Shown one piece after another: positions 9,834-23,727 of a stretch of 64,000 nucleotides of DNA (position 1 is its first letter; every line of letters starts with the position of its first letter). The stretch is from Spisula solida (taxonomy: Eukaryota > Mollusca > Bivalvia > Venerida > Mactridae): the NCBI GenBank assembly GCA_947247005.1, contig OX365955.1, forward strand, positions 41,085,822-41,149,821, given 5' to 3'. Below the pieces are notes generated by a model. The model searched no databases. It had not been told where the DNA came from and saw only the letters and a list, made by a program, of their open reading frames with translations. The translations under genes were made by a program, and so were the position numbers.

Positions 9834-12450
9834 ATCGGTCATTTCCGATCACCGTACGACCTTTACGACTGCAAGACAATACAATTCAACGTGTACTCCT
9901 TATTTCTGTAACCGGAAGTTAACTTGTTTATACCCTAGGGAGTTGTACGGGCAAGAGAGACATGTCAATAGTGTGATACAACTTCCGGGTAATTAAGTAA
10001 AGTGCTGCCTTCCCTGTCGACCTAATATTATTTTTTAAATAAGACGATAATGTAGTTAAATAATGTCTCTAATACAAACGAGAAATTATGACCTTACTAT
10101 CTCCATTCACATTTATCACACTTGACTCAAACAATGTTACTGAAATTGAACGTAGAAATTCAATAACATAATAACGTAATCTTAGAAGCACACCTCCTTT
10201 GTCAGACTCGGCTATATACTGGACTTTTTTGTTATACTCATATTGCGCAGGCCAATATCAACCGGGGGCAAAGGGGGGCCCATGACCCCCCCCCAGTTGG
10301 CCTCGGAATTGCAATTTTATACATCCCAAAAAACGTTAAAAATACTATTTTAATCGATTGATCGAAGAGAATTAGATGAAAATGACTTTCTCTTGGTCCT
10401 GAATGCTCCAAATTTAATTTAATATATATTTTATTTCTAATGAAATAGGATTGGGCAACAGGCTTGGCCTATATTAGTCCTCTCCTTATCTCTAATATGT
10501 GTCGCTGTAAGATTGCACGGGTTCCCAGTGAGTGTACGTGTAACAGTCATTCAGCGTTTTGATGGTCGACCGACAGGACACATTTTAAAAACGCATGTTA
10601 ATTGATGTCATACCATATCTCAATAATGAAGTGCTATAAGTCTGAAAAGTGAAAAGGTTTTTTAGTTCGAAGAGCACAACGGAGTGTACCATTTACATAA
10701 TTAAAAATGTATATTGACTAAGTTTAGTGTCACGAGGAATCATTGTACGTAAGGCAAGCGGCCGTTCAATGGGGTTGTAAGTAAAGTAGTATGTCAGGCA
10801 ATTCTATGAAACTTGTTTCTGTATGCTGATTAACTGGTATGAATGTATAACATATTTACCAGAATTATACGGACACTTAGATGTTAGAAAACATCGTATT
10901 TGAAATTCGAATAAATTTTGTTGTGCGTGCAAACATTCTTATTGTTTTCTTGAATATCGTATGTACAGTGATATGCAGTGCTAATTCCGGATATAACGCA
11001 CCGACTAACATAGACGTTAGTATTTTGTCAAAGTGTTGAGTTAAAGCTGCATATAAGCATAGTAAAGATTAAGAATGGAAAACAGTGATGAACGTTTTTC
11101 TCCGTAAGACGAGACATTAGGACTGTATTCCTTCGATAAGCTCTTTGCTAAATGAGATTATATACAATAGAATATAAACTACTATGTATGTATTATTGAA
11201 TGTATAAACCATGCAAATTATATGAAATACACGGTCTAGTCGGTCGATCGGTCCAGACGCTACTACCAATTTACATTTGGTGTTGTTCATTGTTTTGGGG
11301 TATTAAGGCTATTGGAGAATAGAGGTTGTTGTAAAAGAGAATGTGGCTTACGATCGATATGTTGTGATAACAGCCTCTGTATATTCTATATAGCGGAAGC
11401 GAGTGCAATCAAATGTACCCCCTGTTGTGTATCCAGGCCCTAATTACATCCGGATTAGTCAGACGTTATACGAATGATTGTAAAGCGCCTAAATGATCAT
11501 GATTTAGGTGATAATTCCTTGTCCCGTTTAGTCATGCACACCAAAACAATAAATAATGTAGCGCACAGACAATCCAAAGCCACACGGAAACGAGGGCAGC
11601 GCCTTCCCATCCACACAATAGTCAGACATAGAACAAACCATTCAAATCACCAAAAATAGATACTTCAAGCATGCCTGTATACTCACTTCGCAATGAATAA
11701 CACCCATGGACTTAGAATTTTGTGCTTAATTAACCATAAAGGGGGTAATTATGATTGATAACTACACTAAAGTGAAGACCTATGATGGATATAAGTGAGT
11801 CTACGTCATACGGGCTACGTGTTTGGGTGTTACTCGTGGTGTTGGTGTGCAAGGATGCAAGGCACTGCACAGAGTACGCTTTACACCAAATAAATCATTT
11901 TTCAAAAACTACCAAACTTGACTATCAATATCACTACGAAATCAGTCATTTTCATTGGCATTAAATTTCGTTGATTTTCGTAAACAGCAATTTCGAGGGA
12001 TAAGTTACAAATAGTTATAAATTACCAGATAAAAAATAGAAAAAAACACACATTGTTACTCATGTCGGTGGTGAACTGGTCGTGCAGCGTTCATGTGATA
12101 TTGTTTATTTACGAAAGTTACGACAATAAAACCCCAGAATATTAATGATTTTTCCAACATTGTACAGGCTAGTAGTATGAAGGCAATCATTAGTGACTTT
12201 AATTCCAGTTTTTAGTGGTTCTGACGACTAAAACAAGAGCAATATGGAAGTCTCATGTCATTTGTGGTGAAACATTAATACATCAGTGAAGTGTTTAATT
12301 TCTTTAAGAATTCTAGTTTCAGGGTATTTTGTCAAAAGAAATCCGAATGTGTAATATGGACTGGTTCGTATTTACAGAAGTTACTACAATGTTATTTGTT
12401 CTCATAAAACAAAGCCTAATTCCATTTATTGTCGGAGACTTTGGACCTTA
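9834..12450. other. Non-coding stretch, copy 1
   Basis: At 10001-10035 only the 3' end of the dispersed 'GTGCCTTGTATG' repeat remains (GTGCTGCCTTCCCTGTCGAC), whereas copy 2 has a longer version plus about 2.6 kb of extra sequence. Positions about 10410-10498 contain an insertion absent in copy 2 (includes GGATTGGGCAACAGGCTTGG), resembling the 3' tail of a retroelement. Between about 10540 and 11160 the two unit copies do not align. No gene is supportable. Confidence 0.5.
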
Positions 12451-12569
12451 TTCACGAAACTAAGTACGTTTAAACATAACTTTTTACTATTTCGTAGAAA
12501 TGATTATTTTGTAAAATGTGTAAACGACGTTAAACCATTTTTTATATGAACTTATATATGAAAAATATA

Positions 12570-12725
12570 ATATTAAGTCGGACAGGGAAGGCAGTACCCA
12601 ACTTAACCAGCTGAGCACAGAACACATTAAACAAACACAAGACACAATGTCCTACTGAACCAACCGAGCACGTCTGATTTGCACTGTAGGGAACCATACC
12701 TGCACGCGTTTCGTGGTGCTTCAAT
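12570..12725 (-). mobile_element. Dispersed repeat family member, copy 1
   Basis: Reverse-complement member of the family at 4333-4494 (AAGTCGGACAGGGAAGGCAG ... ACACAATGTCCTACTGAACC). It lies within the 12451-12785 segment that has no counterpart at the same place in copy 2, where a different 2-kb sequence sits. Confidence 0.6.
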
Positions 12726-12785
12726 TACAGTGTAATCTGATTAAAACCGACACGTGGGAAAACCGGAATGTTGTCCAATCCGACC

Positions 12786-13980
12786 AAACGTCGTTTTGGT
12801 AGTGATACACGGTGTACTATTGACATAACTATATTCTGGAATTAACCATTGAACATTACGCACATGATCTTTACACACGATTGATAAGTTAAAGGTTATA
12901 TAGTATTAATGTTATCAGCGGCGCTATCCACAAGGGCTTTATCAAGAAATTGGTCTGAAATACATGATCGAAATTGCCCAGTTTGTTATGATGCCTATGA
13001 TTAGGTTGAATGTAATTTAACTTTTTTAAATTATTGCTATACTGACAATATTAGCTGGATAGGCAGAGATTACTCTAGCGTATCAACATTAGCGTATCGG
13101 CAACTGATATGAATGCTCCAACAAAAGGTACGATTATACGCATAGCGATACCCAATACTCCCTCAAGTAAAATGTCTCACAAAGACCGATCAGAAACCAG
13201 ACGTCATGATTTGTAAGTCTGGTATTCCCACTATAGATCATACCGAGTGGACATCAAAATCATATAATGTGATTGCTAATAATGGAAAAGTAATTAATAT
13301 TAGTTTCCGTAATGCCACTACCATGTTCTTTAATCTTTAATATTGGTTGTCAGATCTTTATTAGCCGTACATTAACGTTACGGCATCATTACCTAAGAGT
13401 ATTAATGTTAAAGAGTTATTTTCATTTAAATACATTTCCGTAATACTAATTAAACACAATTGAATCTAGATGTACAACTCTGATGTGCCACTGACTGTAA
13501 ATAAACGAAGAGAATTTTAGGTAAGTTTGAAAGTGACTTATCATTTCTATCTAATTACCAATTAGGCTTGGCTTCAGCCAAACATCCGGCAGTATGACGT
13601 ACAACTTTATAACTTTTACAGCGTAAAAATGAGTATACGATTGTAACTGACATCAGTTGAGTATATGTCACTCACTAATTTGTTCCTGGGAGGACGCAGA
13701 CGAATTTTAAATGGTGGTAGCAGGAAGAAAGAATGATTTGGTTATATTAACAAAATGTGGTAAACCGCTAGCGCAACTAGTGTACGTTTGAAAGCATCCC
13801 TATCAACGTTCCTATAGGGAATGTTTTTATATAAAACATTGTCATTTGTATATACAAAGCGACCTGATCATAGCTGTTCTCTCTTGAACAACAACCTCTA
13901 TTCAACAATAACAGTCCCAATGCATACAATTTTACAAAAAATAATATATACCCTCTCATGAGCAACAAACTTCTCAACAT
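12786..13980. other. Non-coding stretch, copy 1
   Basis: Aligns with copy 2 from about 44323 to 45510. No gene apart from the weak hydrophobic ORF candidate listed separately. Confidence 0.45.
13777..13980 (-). CDS. Candidate signal-peptide exon or spurious ORF
   Basis: On the minus strand an ATG (13978-13980) opens a very hydrophobic N-terminus (MLRSLLLMRGYILFFVKLYA, then LGLLLLNRGCC), resembling a signal peptide or signal anchor, about 5.5 kb upstream of the peptide exon on the same strand. A phase-compatible but weak GT donor (AGAG|GTTGTT) exists, which would join to the peptide exon as ...LLLLNR-E-IPNL.... In copy 2 the same frame has a stop (45448-45450). This is conjecture from position, phase and hydrophobicity; a real signal exon may lie elsewhere. 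Confidence 0.15.
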   Translation of the reverse strand: MLRSLLLMRGYILFFVKLYALGLLLLNRGCCSRENSYDQVALYIQMTMFYIKTFPIGTLIGMLSNVH

Positions 13981-13983
13981 TAT

Positions 13984-14079
13984 ATAAATATCAGATGCCT
14001 GCCTGCGTGACATTGATATTGTATTCTGTTTCGAGGGTTGACAATATCAATGTCACGCAGGCAGGCATCTGATATTTAT
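13984..14079. repeat. Perfect 39-bp inverted repeat with 18-nt loop, copy 1 only
   Basis: The left arm 13984-14022 and right arm 14041-14079 are exact reverse complements (ATAAATATCAGATGCCTGCC...), separated by 18 nt. The hairpin is within a segment (about 13981-14408) missing from copy 2. Perfect arms suggest a recent origin, either as a mobile-element end or as a palindrome formed at a breakpoint. Confidence 0.92.
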
Positions 14080-17000
14080 TTTATTATGCCGAACAATATT
14101 AAAAGTCTAGCAAAATGTTCACAGCCATGATTGTGATACATATAGTTATAAACAGTAGACATGACTGTGCTTTCATATATTGTTATGTTTATTCCACATT
14201 CTATTTTTAGAAAATCTTGTTTATTGCAGCAGTCAATTAATTAAAATTGACGCAGTTACTTGCACTTGCATGACATTCAAAATGTCGATCACATGACCTG
14301 ACAGTCAGTTTTCGGTCGATCACGTGTCTTTTAGGTTGGACAGTCAAAATATCTACCTCTGTGGGTAATGGGACTTTAGCATTGTAATATAAAGTGAGGT
14401 ATAATAAAGGCAAATGTATGTTTTTCTGGAAGGGTGTCATTTTTAAATGCAATTATTTATAGATGTATATGCATAATATGTACTAAACTTTTAAAACAGA
14501 TACATTATTTATTAGTATATACATTGAAATACTATTAGTTTTCAGTTCTTTGTATGTTCGTTTGCGACAAACAATTTATTTAGCCATGTGTTTTGTAACG
14601 AGACATTGATTTCATCTTTTTTGTAGTTCAGATCAGTAATAACTGAGCATATTATAAACGTTGTCTTTAACCTGTAATCTATTTCCCAGACATTTTAAAC
14701 CAATCATCCAATTATATCAGTTAACCGTGCTGAGTTCTCGTGCCGAATGGGCCACGTGCGCATTTCTGTATCGATCACGACCATGTTAACTGCAATTGAT
14801 GATATCGCGACATTAAGAACTCAAGACTAGCAATAAACCATCACCGAAAAGTGCTTATTTTAAACTAGATAAATTGTGGAGCTAACACTGACAATTCAAT
14901 AACGTGTTTAAAAGCTTTGCAAAAACAAATCTTCGCTAACTAGCTGTAATGCCAGAAACATTATGAGGGGGTTTCTTCTGTCTGGAATGTTGTTATCTTA
15001 TAAGCTATTTGAGAAACGTATTGTTCACTAAAATAATATAAGTATTCGAGTCATCATGTTTTACTCATATTATTTGAACAAAAACATTTTGATTGTACAT
15101 AATATGTCTTATCACGAATTCTGCAACTTTGAGACTACAGTCCCTTTATACGATGTATAGATGGACATAAGACGCTTTGAAGATTTTCCAACTGATTTTT
15201 AACTTAAATTATGGAAGGATAATAATAATTATTATATTCAAGAACGAAAAATAACTTTACTCGACTCATCAACACATGTTTTATATATACCACGCGTTAG
15301 TGGTTACTGCGTTCCCGTCTGGTACACAGTAGATCGTGTCCGATCGTAGGCCTCGGTAGAACGAAATAGTAAAACCGTACTTACAGTTGACACTCGGTTC
15401 GCTGACCATGGTCCATGCTTTGTGCAATGTAACTAGATGATACCAAATACTCTTTTTCACGAGGAAACTTATTTGACAACAGTATGTCAACTTTTCATAA
15501 AGACCCTCGGATACGTAAATATCAATAAGCAGACTTATAAACAGAGCAAAAGTTGCAACTTTTTTAACCTTTTCAAGTACATATTGTTGTCAACGTTTTT
15601 GCTGTCATATGAAATCGCATTTTTCGTGTTGGGAACAGTGTATGTACTAATCAAACCATACTGACTTGGCAAGTGCATAAAACCATCTAATGAGACAAAC
15701 ATATTTTTCATATGTTTAAATTGACATAATATATCGACTATCGACGTAATATAATAATAAAGAAAAAAGGGTCTAGCTGGAATACTTGCATAGCACATTG
15801 CTGGCTAAGAAGGTCGTAAGAACAAAATCGATATTTTGAGAAAACAAGAAAAACATGTCTGAAAACTACCCTTTACTTCTAAAAAAAAAGCATTTTCAAC
15901 TGCAGTTATGTTAACATGACCTGTCCTATTTTCACGAAAATAGGGTTATACGAAGCGCAATGAGATGCATATTTGAAATATGAATGAGTCTTATAAGGTC
16001 CTTAGTTGACCTTCTCATTCTAAGCCAGAGATATATTCTTGCCTTATTCGTGTCTCAGTCGTCCTTGCTACATTCTTACAACGCTATTGAAAATGGCATC
16101 CATTAATCATATAATATTCCGCCAAACACTTTCTTCAATTTCAACAAACAGTTAAAATATAAAACTATTCTCTAGCGTTTCCTTAGCAATATGAAAACAT
16201 TGAAACAAAGGGTGCACGTACGGTTAATTGTCACGCGATTCTAAATTAAACTCCTGTCTGTTTATCCTTCAGTCAAGATTTCGTGCGAAATCTCTTTAAT
16301 TCCTCGTTAATAATTATCAATTCAATTCACGATATTTCGCCATTTTTTTCAAGGTTAATGTTTCCTTCATGCCCTTCAAAGTGTAGTTTTTAAGTAAATG
16401 TGTTAGTATTGTTAGTTTTAATGGATTGCTATAATGTATGTTATAAAGTTGTTCACGCAATTTATCGTATTGCACCATCATTCATTTTGGTGTTTGTTTC
16501 TGTTAGACTAAGACAATTGTACGTGTGTTCATTCGATTTTCCCCTGCCATATTGCCCAATAACCTCCAACTTCGAGAGAAGAGAAAGTTCTGTAATACAA
16601 GGAATCCCTAGTTCTTTCATGTGGTTCTGTCAAGGCGCTGGAATCCACGAAGTTCTTGACGAGAAATTTAATCAGTTTCAGGTAAAATATGTCCAACTAT
16701 ACAAAAGTGACCGTTTATAATAAACAAGGACGGAACAGTAGCCGAAAGACTATTCTCTCATAATTAATAGTTGAATAATGTATAATTCAATTCTAATCAC
16801 GATAAAACTTGTTCATTTAAACGGATAATTTACATGAACGAAAACATATTCATCCTCATACATCAGTGGTAAGTATTACTGTTTCGTACGAAGAATACTC
16901 TATGAACGATAATGCAACATATTGGACTGTACAGTAAACAAATTTCATGGCGTAGAGCACAGCCAATGCATCGGATAAGAATAGTTTAAGGCAATTTGAA

Positions 17001-18130
17001 CGACGTTCTATCTTTATTGTCACAGATGGTTATGTAGTTAACGAGATGCAAAGTGCTTCAAATTTAAACTTAATTACCGATAACCACGAGGAGGAGGAAA
17101 GCGAATTAAAAAACATCTCTTCATGCTTCGTAAATATTCACTCTTTGGGCAATTAACACATTTACGGCTGTAGGAGTAAATGCTAATAGACAATTAAGAC
17201 TCATGTTCATTCTAATTGAGCCGAATTATGTAAATTTAATTAGCAGCATTCCTATAGACCTTGTTATTTATGAATAGTATCACGAAGAAAGCTTCATCCT
17301 ACAATACGTATGCTTGCAGTGTCAAACACGTGGGGGTAATTATTTTATAACCTTATCATATCATTTTTAAATGTTGCAATTTTAATATTTTAACAAGTTC
17401 ATTAAATTGTCTAATACGAGTGTCAAAATATAATGCGAACTATCAATTATCTCTTAAACAAACCCGCCAAGATAATCAAATAAAATTTCGCATAATTAAT
17501 ATTTTAGGTAATACCTTTTTTTGTTTGGAAAGTTTTTGGACGTTAAACTCGATAATGTCATCAGCGCTTGCCTTCCATCATGCCATTATTTATAGACACA
17601 CATACTCATGCATTAAGATGTGGTTATTCCCCCTTTTCGTCTTAAATTCTTGGAAACAAACGGGTTTATATTCAGTTTGAGCTTTCCAAAAATGATGCTT
17701 TGCACGAGTGATGGGGTATTTTTCAAAACACAGAGTTGGTGTCAGAGGATCTCAACCTACTACCAGAATATACTGTGTAACTATTAGGTATGTACCGTAT
17801 ATTTCCTTCTTATAGCTCTTGTGAGTAATCACATGCCTTTATGCTAGATGTTCACCAAATATCACAATAGCAAGGCGTAGTAGGATGTTGGGGAGCCTGG
17901 TGCTTTTTTAAAAACGTTTTCATTGGATTAAAGTGTTAAATGCCTTCGTCAAATTTATTTAGCCAATTCATTGTGGGTGGTCAATGTGTTGTAGTGTTTA
18001 ATACAGTATGTTACGCTTTTGTGAGTTAATAGATTTCTTAATTTATGCAATATGCAAAACACTCGAAGCACTCAAATGAAAAAGGGACAGAAAGAAACCG
18101 TGTTGGTTATAAATACTATAGTAATACAAT
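14080..18130. other. Non-coding stretch, copy 1
   Basis: Aligns with copy 2 from about 45511 to 49560 beyond 14408. An open frame at 16400-16720 (106 codons, with a GTG rather than ATG first codon) is also open in copy 2, but most differences there alter amino acids. No promoter, RNA gene or domain was recognised. Confidence 0.45.
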
Positions 18131-18625
18131 CTGTTATTGATAACATGATGGCCTATGGCACTGTTGGCACATAGATACGTACTCGTGAGCGTAATACAAA
18201 AACAGGCTCGCTTATAGGTCAATCGTCGTATAACAACTCATCTACAAACAATAAATCGGTGATACTCTGACCATTTAACATTCATACAGACTATTTATAG
18301 ATTTATGATCCTCATGGTAGAAAACGGATAACATGATAATTATTAACAAATGTACATAGAAAATGTGGAGTTTTCCAAAGGAAATGTATTTGTATGAAAC
18401 AGATGACCCATTTTATACCATTCTAGGAATATTAATGTTCACATTGGATTCCTTTGTGTAGGGGGATTGGCATCCTGGCAGGCCATTTTGCTTATCTTTT
18501 GCCATTTGGAAAACTACACATTATCCATTTACATACATTTTGTAAATAGTTATCAGTTGTACGATGTGTTGACAATTCGTTTACATTTACATGAAAATTA
18601 TTCTTGGTTTTGTGGTATGACACTT
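18131..18625. other. Copy 1-specific segment
   Basis: Copy 2 has only a short different sequence here. The segment includes partly complementary stretches around 18358-18400 and 18495-18545 (TGGAGTTTTCCAAAGG / TTTGGAAAACTACACATT), which may be the remains of a MITE. No gene seen. Confidence 0.4.
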
Positions 18626-21600
18626 GAACAATAAATGTTGAAATTTGAGACATTGTCCGCCTAGCACTGTAACACTAACACCAGGAAGTTCTATGTTTTA
18701 GTTTCTCGTATGTGGGTCAAGTTATGTGCTTCTGGGACATTGACTACAGTGGTGTACTTCTTAAGAGAAGCTGGTCGTTGGTTGTGCTAGAGCCCAATCG
18801 CCCTGATTTTTAGTTCAGGAACATTGGTTAGGTAACATGGTCGCAAGGCGGCTGTAGAAAAGTAGGAGTTGACAAACCCGAGGTAAGAGAAATGTTTCGT
18901 GACCAAGACGCACGTAAAGAATTAGGATATATTTTTGGTCCGCCTAGGACTATGATCAGTACTATCAATATACCATGCAGCCATAGTAATAACAAGAAGA
19001 AGGTGGGTTGATACGAACTACGTGATGATTAATTAATCCCTTTGTCTGTCTGAATGGTCTGATTATAACATGCATTCTCTGTATACACTCATATGGAAAC
19101 AAAGAAAACACTTTATTTAGACTTAAGCTACGCATTTATCATCATACATATGAAGATATACAAATATTTATAGACGTAAGAGGTGAAGAGAAAGTGAGAG
19201 TGAGAGGATAGAAGAAAGGAAGAAAAAAAATCAACAAAGAAACATAACAAAGGAACAAAAGAGCAATTTAAGAATACAGATAAGCCGTTTTCATACGCAT
19301 TACTAAGTTGCTCCTTGCTCCTGTAAGATCGGTTTCTGCTCGTCTGATGTCGGTTTCTGTACTGTTGTGTTAAAAATACATAACAACAGTACCAAATTAT
19401 AATGCTTTATTAATGTATGAGGAACACAGTCATGCTAATTTTAATTGATCACATTGACTAATTACAAGAGACTTGAGATACCTTTCCCTCGTGATTAGAA
19501 TGGCTAACATGCGACAAAGAAGGACCATACATCATTGCTGTATCTTCACATTGACGTCATTAAATACTAATTAGGTGGGTTTTGTGTGTTGGCGTTTTAC
19601 GCCATAAATCAAATTGAACAAGTTGGTTGGCTTGGCTAGTAACATATGTTCTTATGCAGTTAGCTGTCCAGCTGACGTTTGCATATGAAATAAAGGAGAA
19701 CGACCTTTTAGAATTTTCAGTCAAATTATAACTAAGCACAACACACTATCTGGTAGTTGAATCCGCGACCGACCAACTGACAAACGAGACTTATAACAAA
19801 GGCATATAACGATTATGATAACATTTGTTATTACATAAATCCACAACAGTTAAGATACTTTACCACTTTAGGGCAAATACAAAACACTAGTAACTTGATA
19901 AAACGCTGATGCTTCGGACTTGCGTTCAAGTCATACGGCATAAGCATGCAACTGTTACAGCTTTTGAAGCAACCTATTTGAAACATATGTAGAAACTAGA
20001 TTGCGTTTTCATCTGGCTGTTTCTCTACTTGCGCTGTAATATCCTGCTATAAGTCGGCCCAACAGCCAAGGTGTAAAATCCAGGAGAATATAATTTGGTT
20101 GATGTACGATTTGATAAAATATTCATAGCAGTGTCTTACGTGTTTGTATGGTTCTCGTGTTCTCTTGCGATGGGAAAAGTTCATATTAATTCGTTGCATA
20201 AATGATTTATGACACCACATGTCATTTAAGGACCATATTCCATCCACAGGAGCACTGTAGTTGACGAAATAAACTTCGTTCGAATTATGAAACGACACAG
20301 TAAACGAGCGTTAACGAGCCATAAAAACTTCTAAATTGAAATAAACTCCAAGAGAAGGCAGTATGTTGCAGACAATAAGCCGCAAGTAAAGGCAAAGTTA
20401 AATGTTGCGTATCAGACAATTTATGAGTGGGTACATACATAAGTTACGTGGTCCATCACAAAATGTACTAGATTACACTTCTTTTGTATATACCCAACAA
20501 TAATTATAGTCTCATATAACCATCCGTTTAATTTTTTTTGTATATTTGAGAGTTTTGATATAATTTAAATGAAAAAGTGGTCATGTGTTTGCAGGAATGC
20601 GTGCTAGCACTGGAATCGAAGGTACATTGGCCTCATATAATATCTCAAACTGGGATAAATATTAGCTCGAGTATATCCCACATCATTGGGATTAATTCTA
20701 TGCGAGACCAAACATAAACCAAGCGCTTGTATGGAGTGTATCATAGCACGTAAAACACCAATAGCTCTAATATGAAATTCGTAGCAGACTATGAATTTGA
20801 TTTAAGCAAAATTTTATTTCTATTTAAGATGCTTTGATTGATGATTGCTTAATAACAATGATATTTAACTTTAAAATACTTTCCAAGTAATTGCTAAACT
20901 TTCTAACCCATTTTTCCCAAAGGGGCGAGAATTTATTCTCGACTTTGTGTTTAAAACATCTTAATTACTTGAGTTTCGGATATCGTTTTGCCCAACTATT
21001 CTTTCCTTAGTTTTGTATTTATATGTAGTAGGACGGTATTGAAATTTATTAATCGTTTTGTTCTGACCATATCGTCTTTGATTTATGACGTATTGCCGCA
21101 ACCACAACTCTTAATAATAACCTATGCATATGAAACTTACTTACTTAAGCCGAACACATTGCCGTATAATCAATGGATTAAAACTTTGAATAATTGATAA
21201 ACGCAATCAAACACCGACATAAGTTGTTGAGCGCACGGTAATCAAATTATCTTTGTCATTGTGTAAGTCTGGTCAGTTTTCTATAACAGTGACAAAATCT
21301 TTCCGAATAATTCCCGCATGACCACGAAAAGTAATTAAAGTCCACGCATCTGGCTTAAAGTGAAAATGCGCAGGAGTTTGATTGCGTCAACAAGTGTGCA
21401 ATAATTTGTATCCCTTTGTCTGATCTAACTTTTTAGCAATAATAGCCAATTGGAGATTTGTAAGTCATTTAGCAGTCATTTAGCCGATGGTGTTGCATGG
21501 GCGTATCGAATGTTGAATAACTATCACTTTCGTTTAGTTTTCGCCCCGAAAAACAACCTCCAGTGATATGGATCTTATCTAGAGTCCGCATCAATCGGGG

Positions 21601-22734
21601 GAACAATGCTAGTTGTTAGTATCGTTTAAACCTCTTTCTTATATCTTGGTATTGAGCGGAACCGACAACTTCATGTTCCCAAGTCGTGCTAACCATGCTT
21701 AAATGATACACACTATGGCGATTGCTTTGGCTTGAGCAATACATTCGTCGAGTTAATGTTGTTCAATTTCTGTTTTGATCAGTCTGGGAAAGTTTGTAAT
21801 TACATTTTTCCAGAGCAATTTACCACCCCTGACAAAATTCCCATAACTTTAAAGAAAATACAAAAACATACATATATCGTAGGCGACAATAAAAGTGGAA
21901 CGACACCCCTCTGTGTATATACATCAATCTCAATGTCATGCTTACGTATCCCTTTAGAGCAATATACTATTCTATATTGAAGATAATTTTACATATAATT
22001 CTGAGAGAAAAAACTTAATTGCCTGCGTAGCTACTTATCCCTGTCTGTGTTGGTTCCCAACATGGCAACTTGGTTTGACGGACGACTTAAAGCATTGAAG
22101 TAGCTTGCAATAAGACACGTCTCGCTTTCAAACCTCTCCGTGAGAATGCTTGCTTCATTAGCTTAATTATCCGTGATATTTATTGCCAATAACAATTTTT
22201 ACTTCGACTAACGTCCATTGCGTCTAATAACGATATCAAACAGTCCTTAACATGTCTCCGAGTGACCCGTGCATGGTCAAGTAGATTAGACATATGTCCA
22301 TTAAATCTATCCGGTTCAGGTCGTTATATGACACGCTATCGTTTTGTCTTGAAATGTCATTGACATGTTTCTGAATTGGCGGTTTGTTGTTGCCTTTGAA
22401 GTCCGCAAAAGTGCTACAGCTTTTATCAGTCATTGGAGCCTTTTTGTTGTTGTTTGTTTGTGAACGCCACAGACAGCAGTAAGTGCGAGGTCATTTGTTT
22501 TTTGCGTACCAGAATGACATATGATCTCCGACTTTGAGGATGTAGACAATTGTGTGTTACAAGGAATCAAGGTTCGCCCCCATAGCTTTTTTCAAGTGAA
22601 CTCCTTGGTTCTCTAACATACCCGGTATACAGCACCGACACACACGAGCCAACCTCTGAGTTAACAACCTAGTTAGGTGGGGAACGAAAAGCGTTTCAGA
22701 AATGATCAAATGCCCCGGCCCAGAATCGAGCCTC
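18626..22734. other. Non-coding stretch, copy 1
   Basis: About 4.1 kb with no supportable gene. It contains a purine-rich tract at 19186-19260. The region near 20940 is where copy 2 carries an 0.9-kb insertion. Confidence 0.45.
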
Positions 22735-22900
22735 CTCCTTGATAGCCTAGTGGTAGAGCGTCTGTTTCAAGTGCGGGAGGTCCCTGGTTCAAAACAGGTC
22801 GCGTCATACCAAAGGCGAAATAAAAATGGTACTAGAAATTCCCTAGCTAGATGCTTAGCATAAAGGGAAACTGGCTTCTCTTTTCTTATACCCTCGTGGC
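22735..22900 (+). mobile_element. tRNA-derived SINE A, copy 1
   Basis: The head resembles a tRNA gene: an A-box-like TAGCCTAGTGGTAGAGCG at about 22743 and a B-box-like GGTCCCTGGTTCAA at 22780-22793. It is followed by a tRNA-unrelated body (ACCAAAGGCGAAATAAAAATGG ... CCCTAGCTAG). In copy 2 the B box is closer to consensus (GGGTTCAATCC). The absence of a foldable full cloverleaf plus the conserved tail favours a SINE over a functional tRNA. Confidence 0.65.
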
Positions 22901-23526
22901 GATGGATAACATCAGGAACGGGGTGTCGAGAGTGTTAATATATGTTGGATAAACTTGTTTCACAATCAACCTTAAATAAATAAGTATTCACTAATCGAAC
23001 ATACAAGACGTTACCTTGCTACCATTCTGTGATTTAGAAAGTTTATTTATAAACCATTTAAATGTCAATATTAAAACCCCGTATCTTGGGAATGAAGATT
23101 ATTCCACCAAAGGTATGATTGAACTCAATTAAGTCGATAAACATGAAATCGTTCGCCTCTGATGCGCTAATTAAAATAATATTCAGCGATAAAGCACATG
23201 CTAGATTGTAAACATTCAGAGGGTTGCACTCGTTTGCTTTACTAGTGTTGTAAACAGTGAACAGTTAATTTAACCGTTTTTTTCTGCAATTATCGGTTGA
23301 GTGTCGGCCTAACACTTTATATTGCCAACTTAGCGATTCAGGCTAAAATTCGAATGTTTTGGGACTAGAAGTCCTTTATTCAAACACAACACAACCATTC
23401 TATTCCTGCACTTATAACTCTTGTGCAACATATCAAACTACATTGGTAATTCAAATACCAATACTACCACTTCTACATATTCCTTATCTTGATGATCTCA
23501 CATAATTGATCAAATAAAAATTGATG
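22901..23526. other. Non-coding stretch between two SINEs, copy 1
   Basis: AT-rich sequence, nothing coding seen; matches copy 2 at about 55141-55730. Confidence 0.45.
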
Positions 23527-23676
23527 ATGGGGAGCGGTGACCAAGATATAAGTCGCGCTCTTCCGGATTGAGAAGTCCTGGGTTCGATCTCCTTTCTGCG
23601 CCACTGTTCAATTTCTCTGAGCAAGAATAGCACTCATTGCTTCACTTCACCAAGTTGTATGAATGGGTACTGAGAA

Positions 23677-23677
<1 letters not shown>
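23527..23677 (+). mobile_element. tRNA-derived SINE B, copy 1
   Basis: The head contains GGGGAGCGGTGACCAAGA and a B-box-like GGGTTCGATC (about 23580). The body runs through GCGCCACTGTTCAATTTCTC to TGGGTACTGAGAAAG, ending directly in a GA microsatellite that may be its tail. Present in both units. Confidence 0.6.

Positions 23678-23727
<50 letters not shown>

Noticed and set aside
15281..15490. Minus-strand exon with GTAAGT donor (near 15381) as the missing signal exon
   Set aside because: The phase joins T to AA and would create a stop with the peptide exon, and the N-terminus is not a clear signal peptide.
16400..16720. 106-codon plus-strand ORF conserved at 47691-48011, with a possible acceptor and donor (exon-like 16507-16681)
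   Set aside because: It starts with GTG, no domain is recognisable, and most differences between copies change amino acids, as expected for neutral DNA after a recent duplication.
22741..22812. Functional tRNA gene
   Set aside because: A- and B-box-like motifs are present, but no complete acceptor and anticodon stems could be drawn, and a conserved non-tRNA body follows, so a SINE is the better call.
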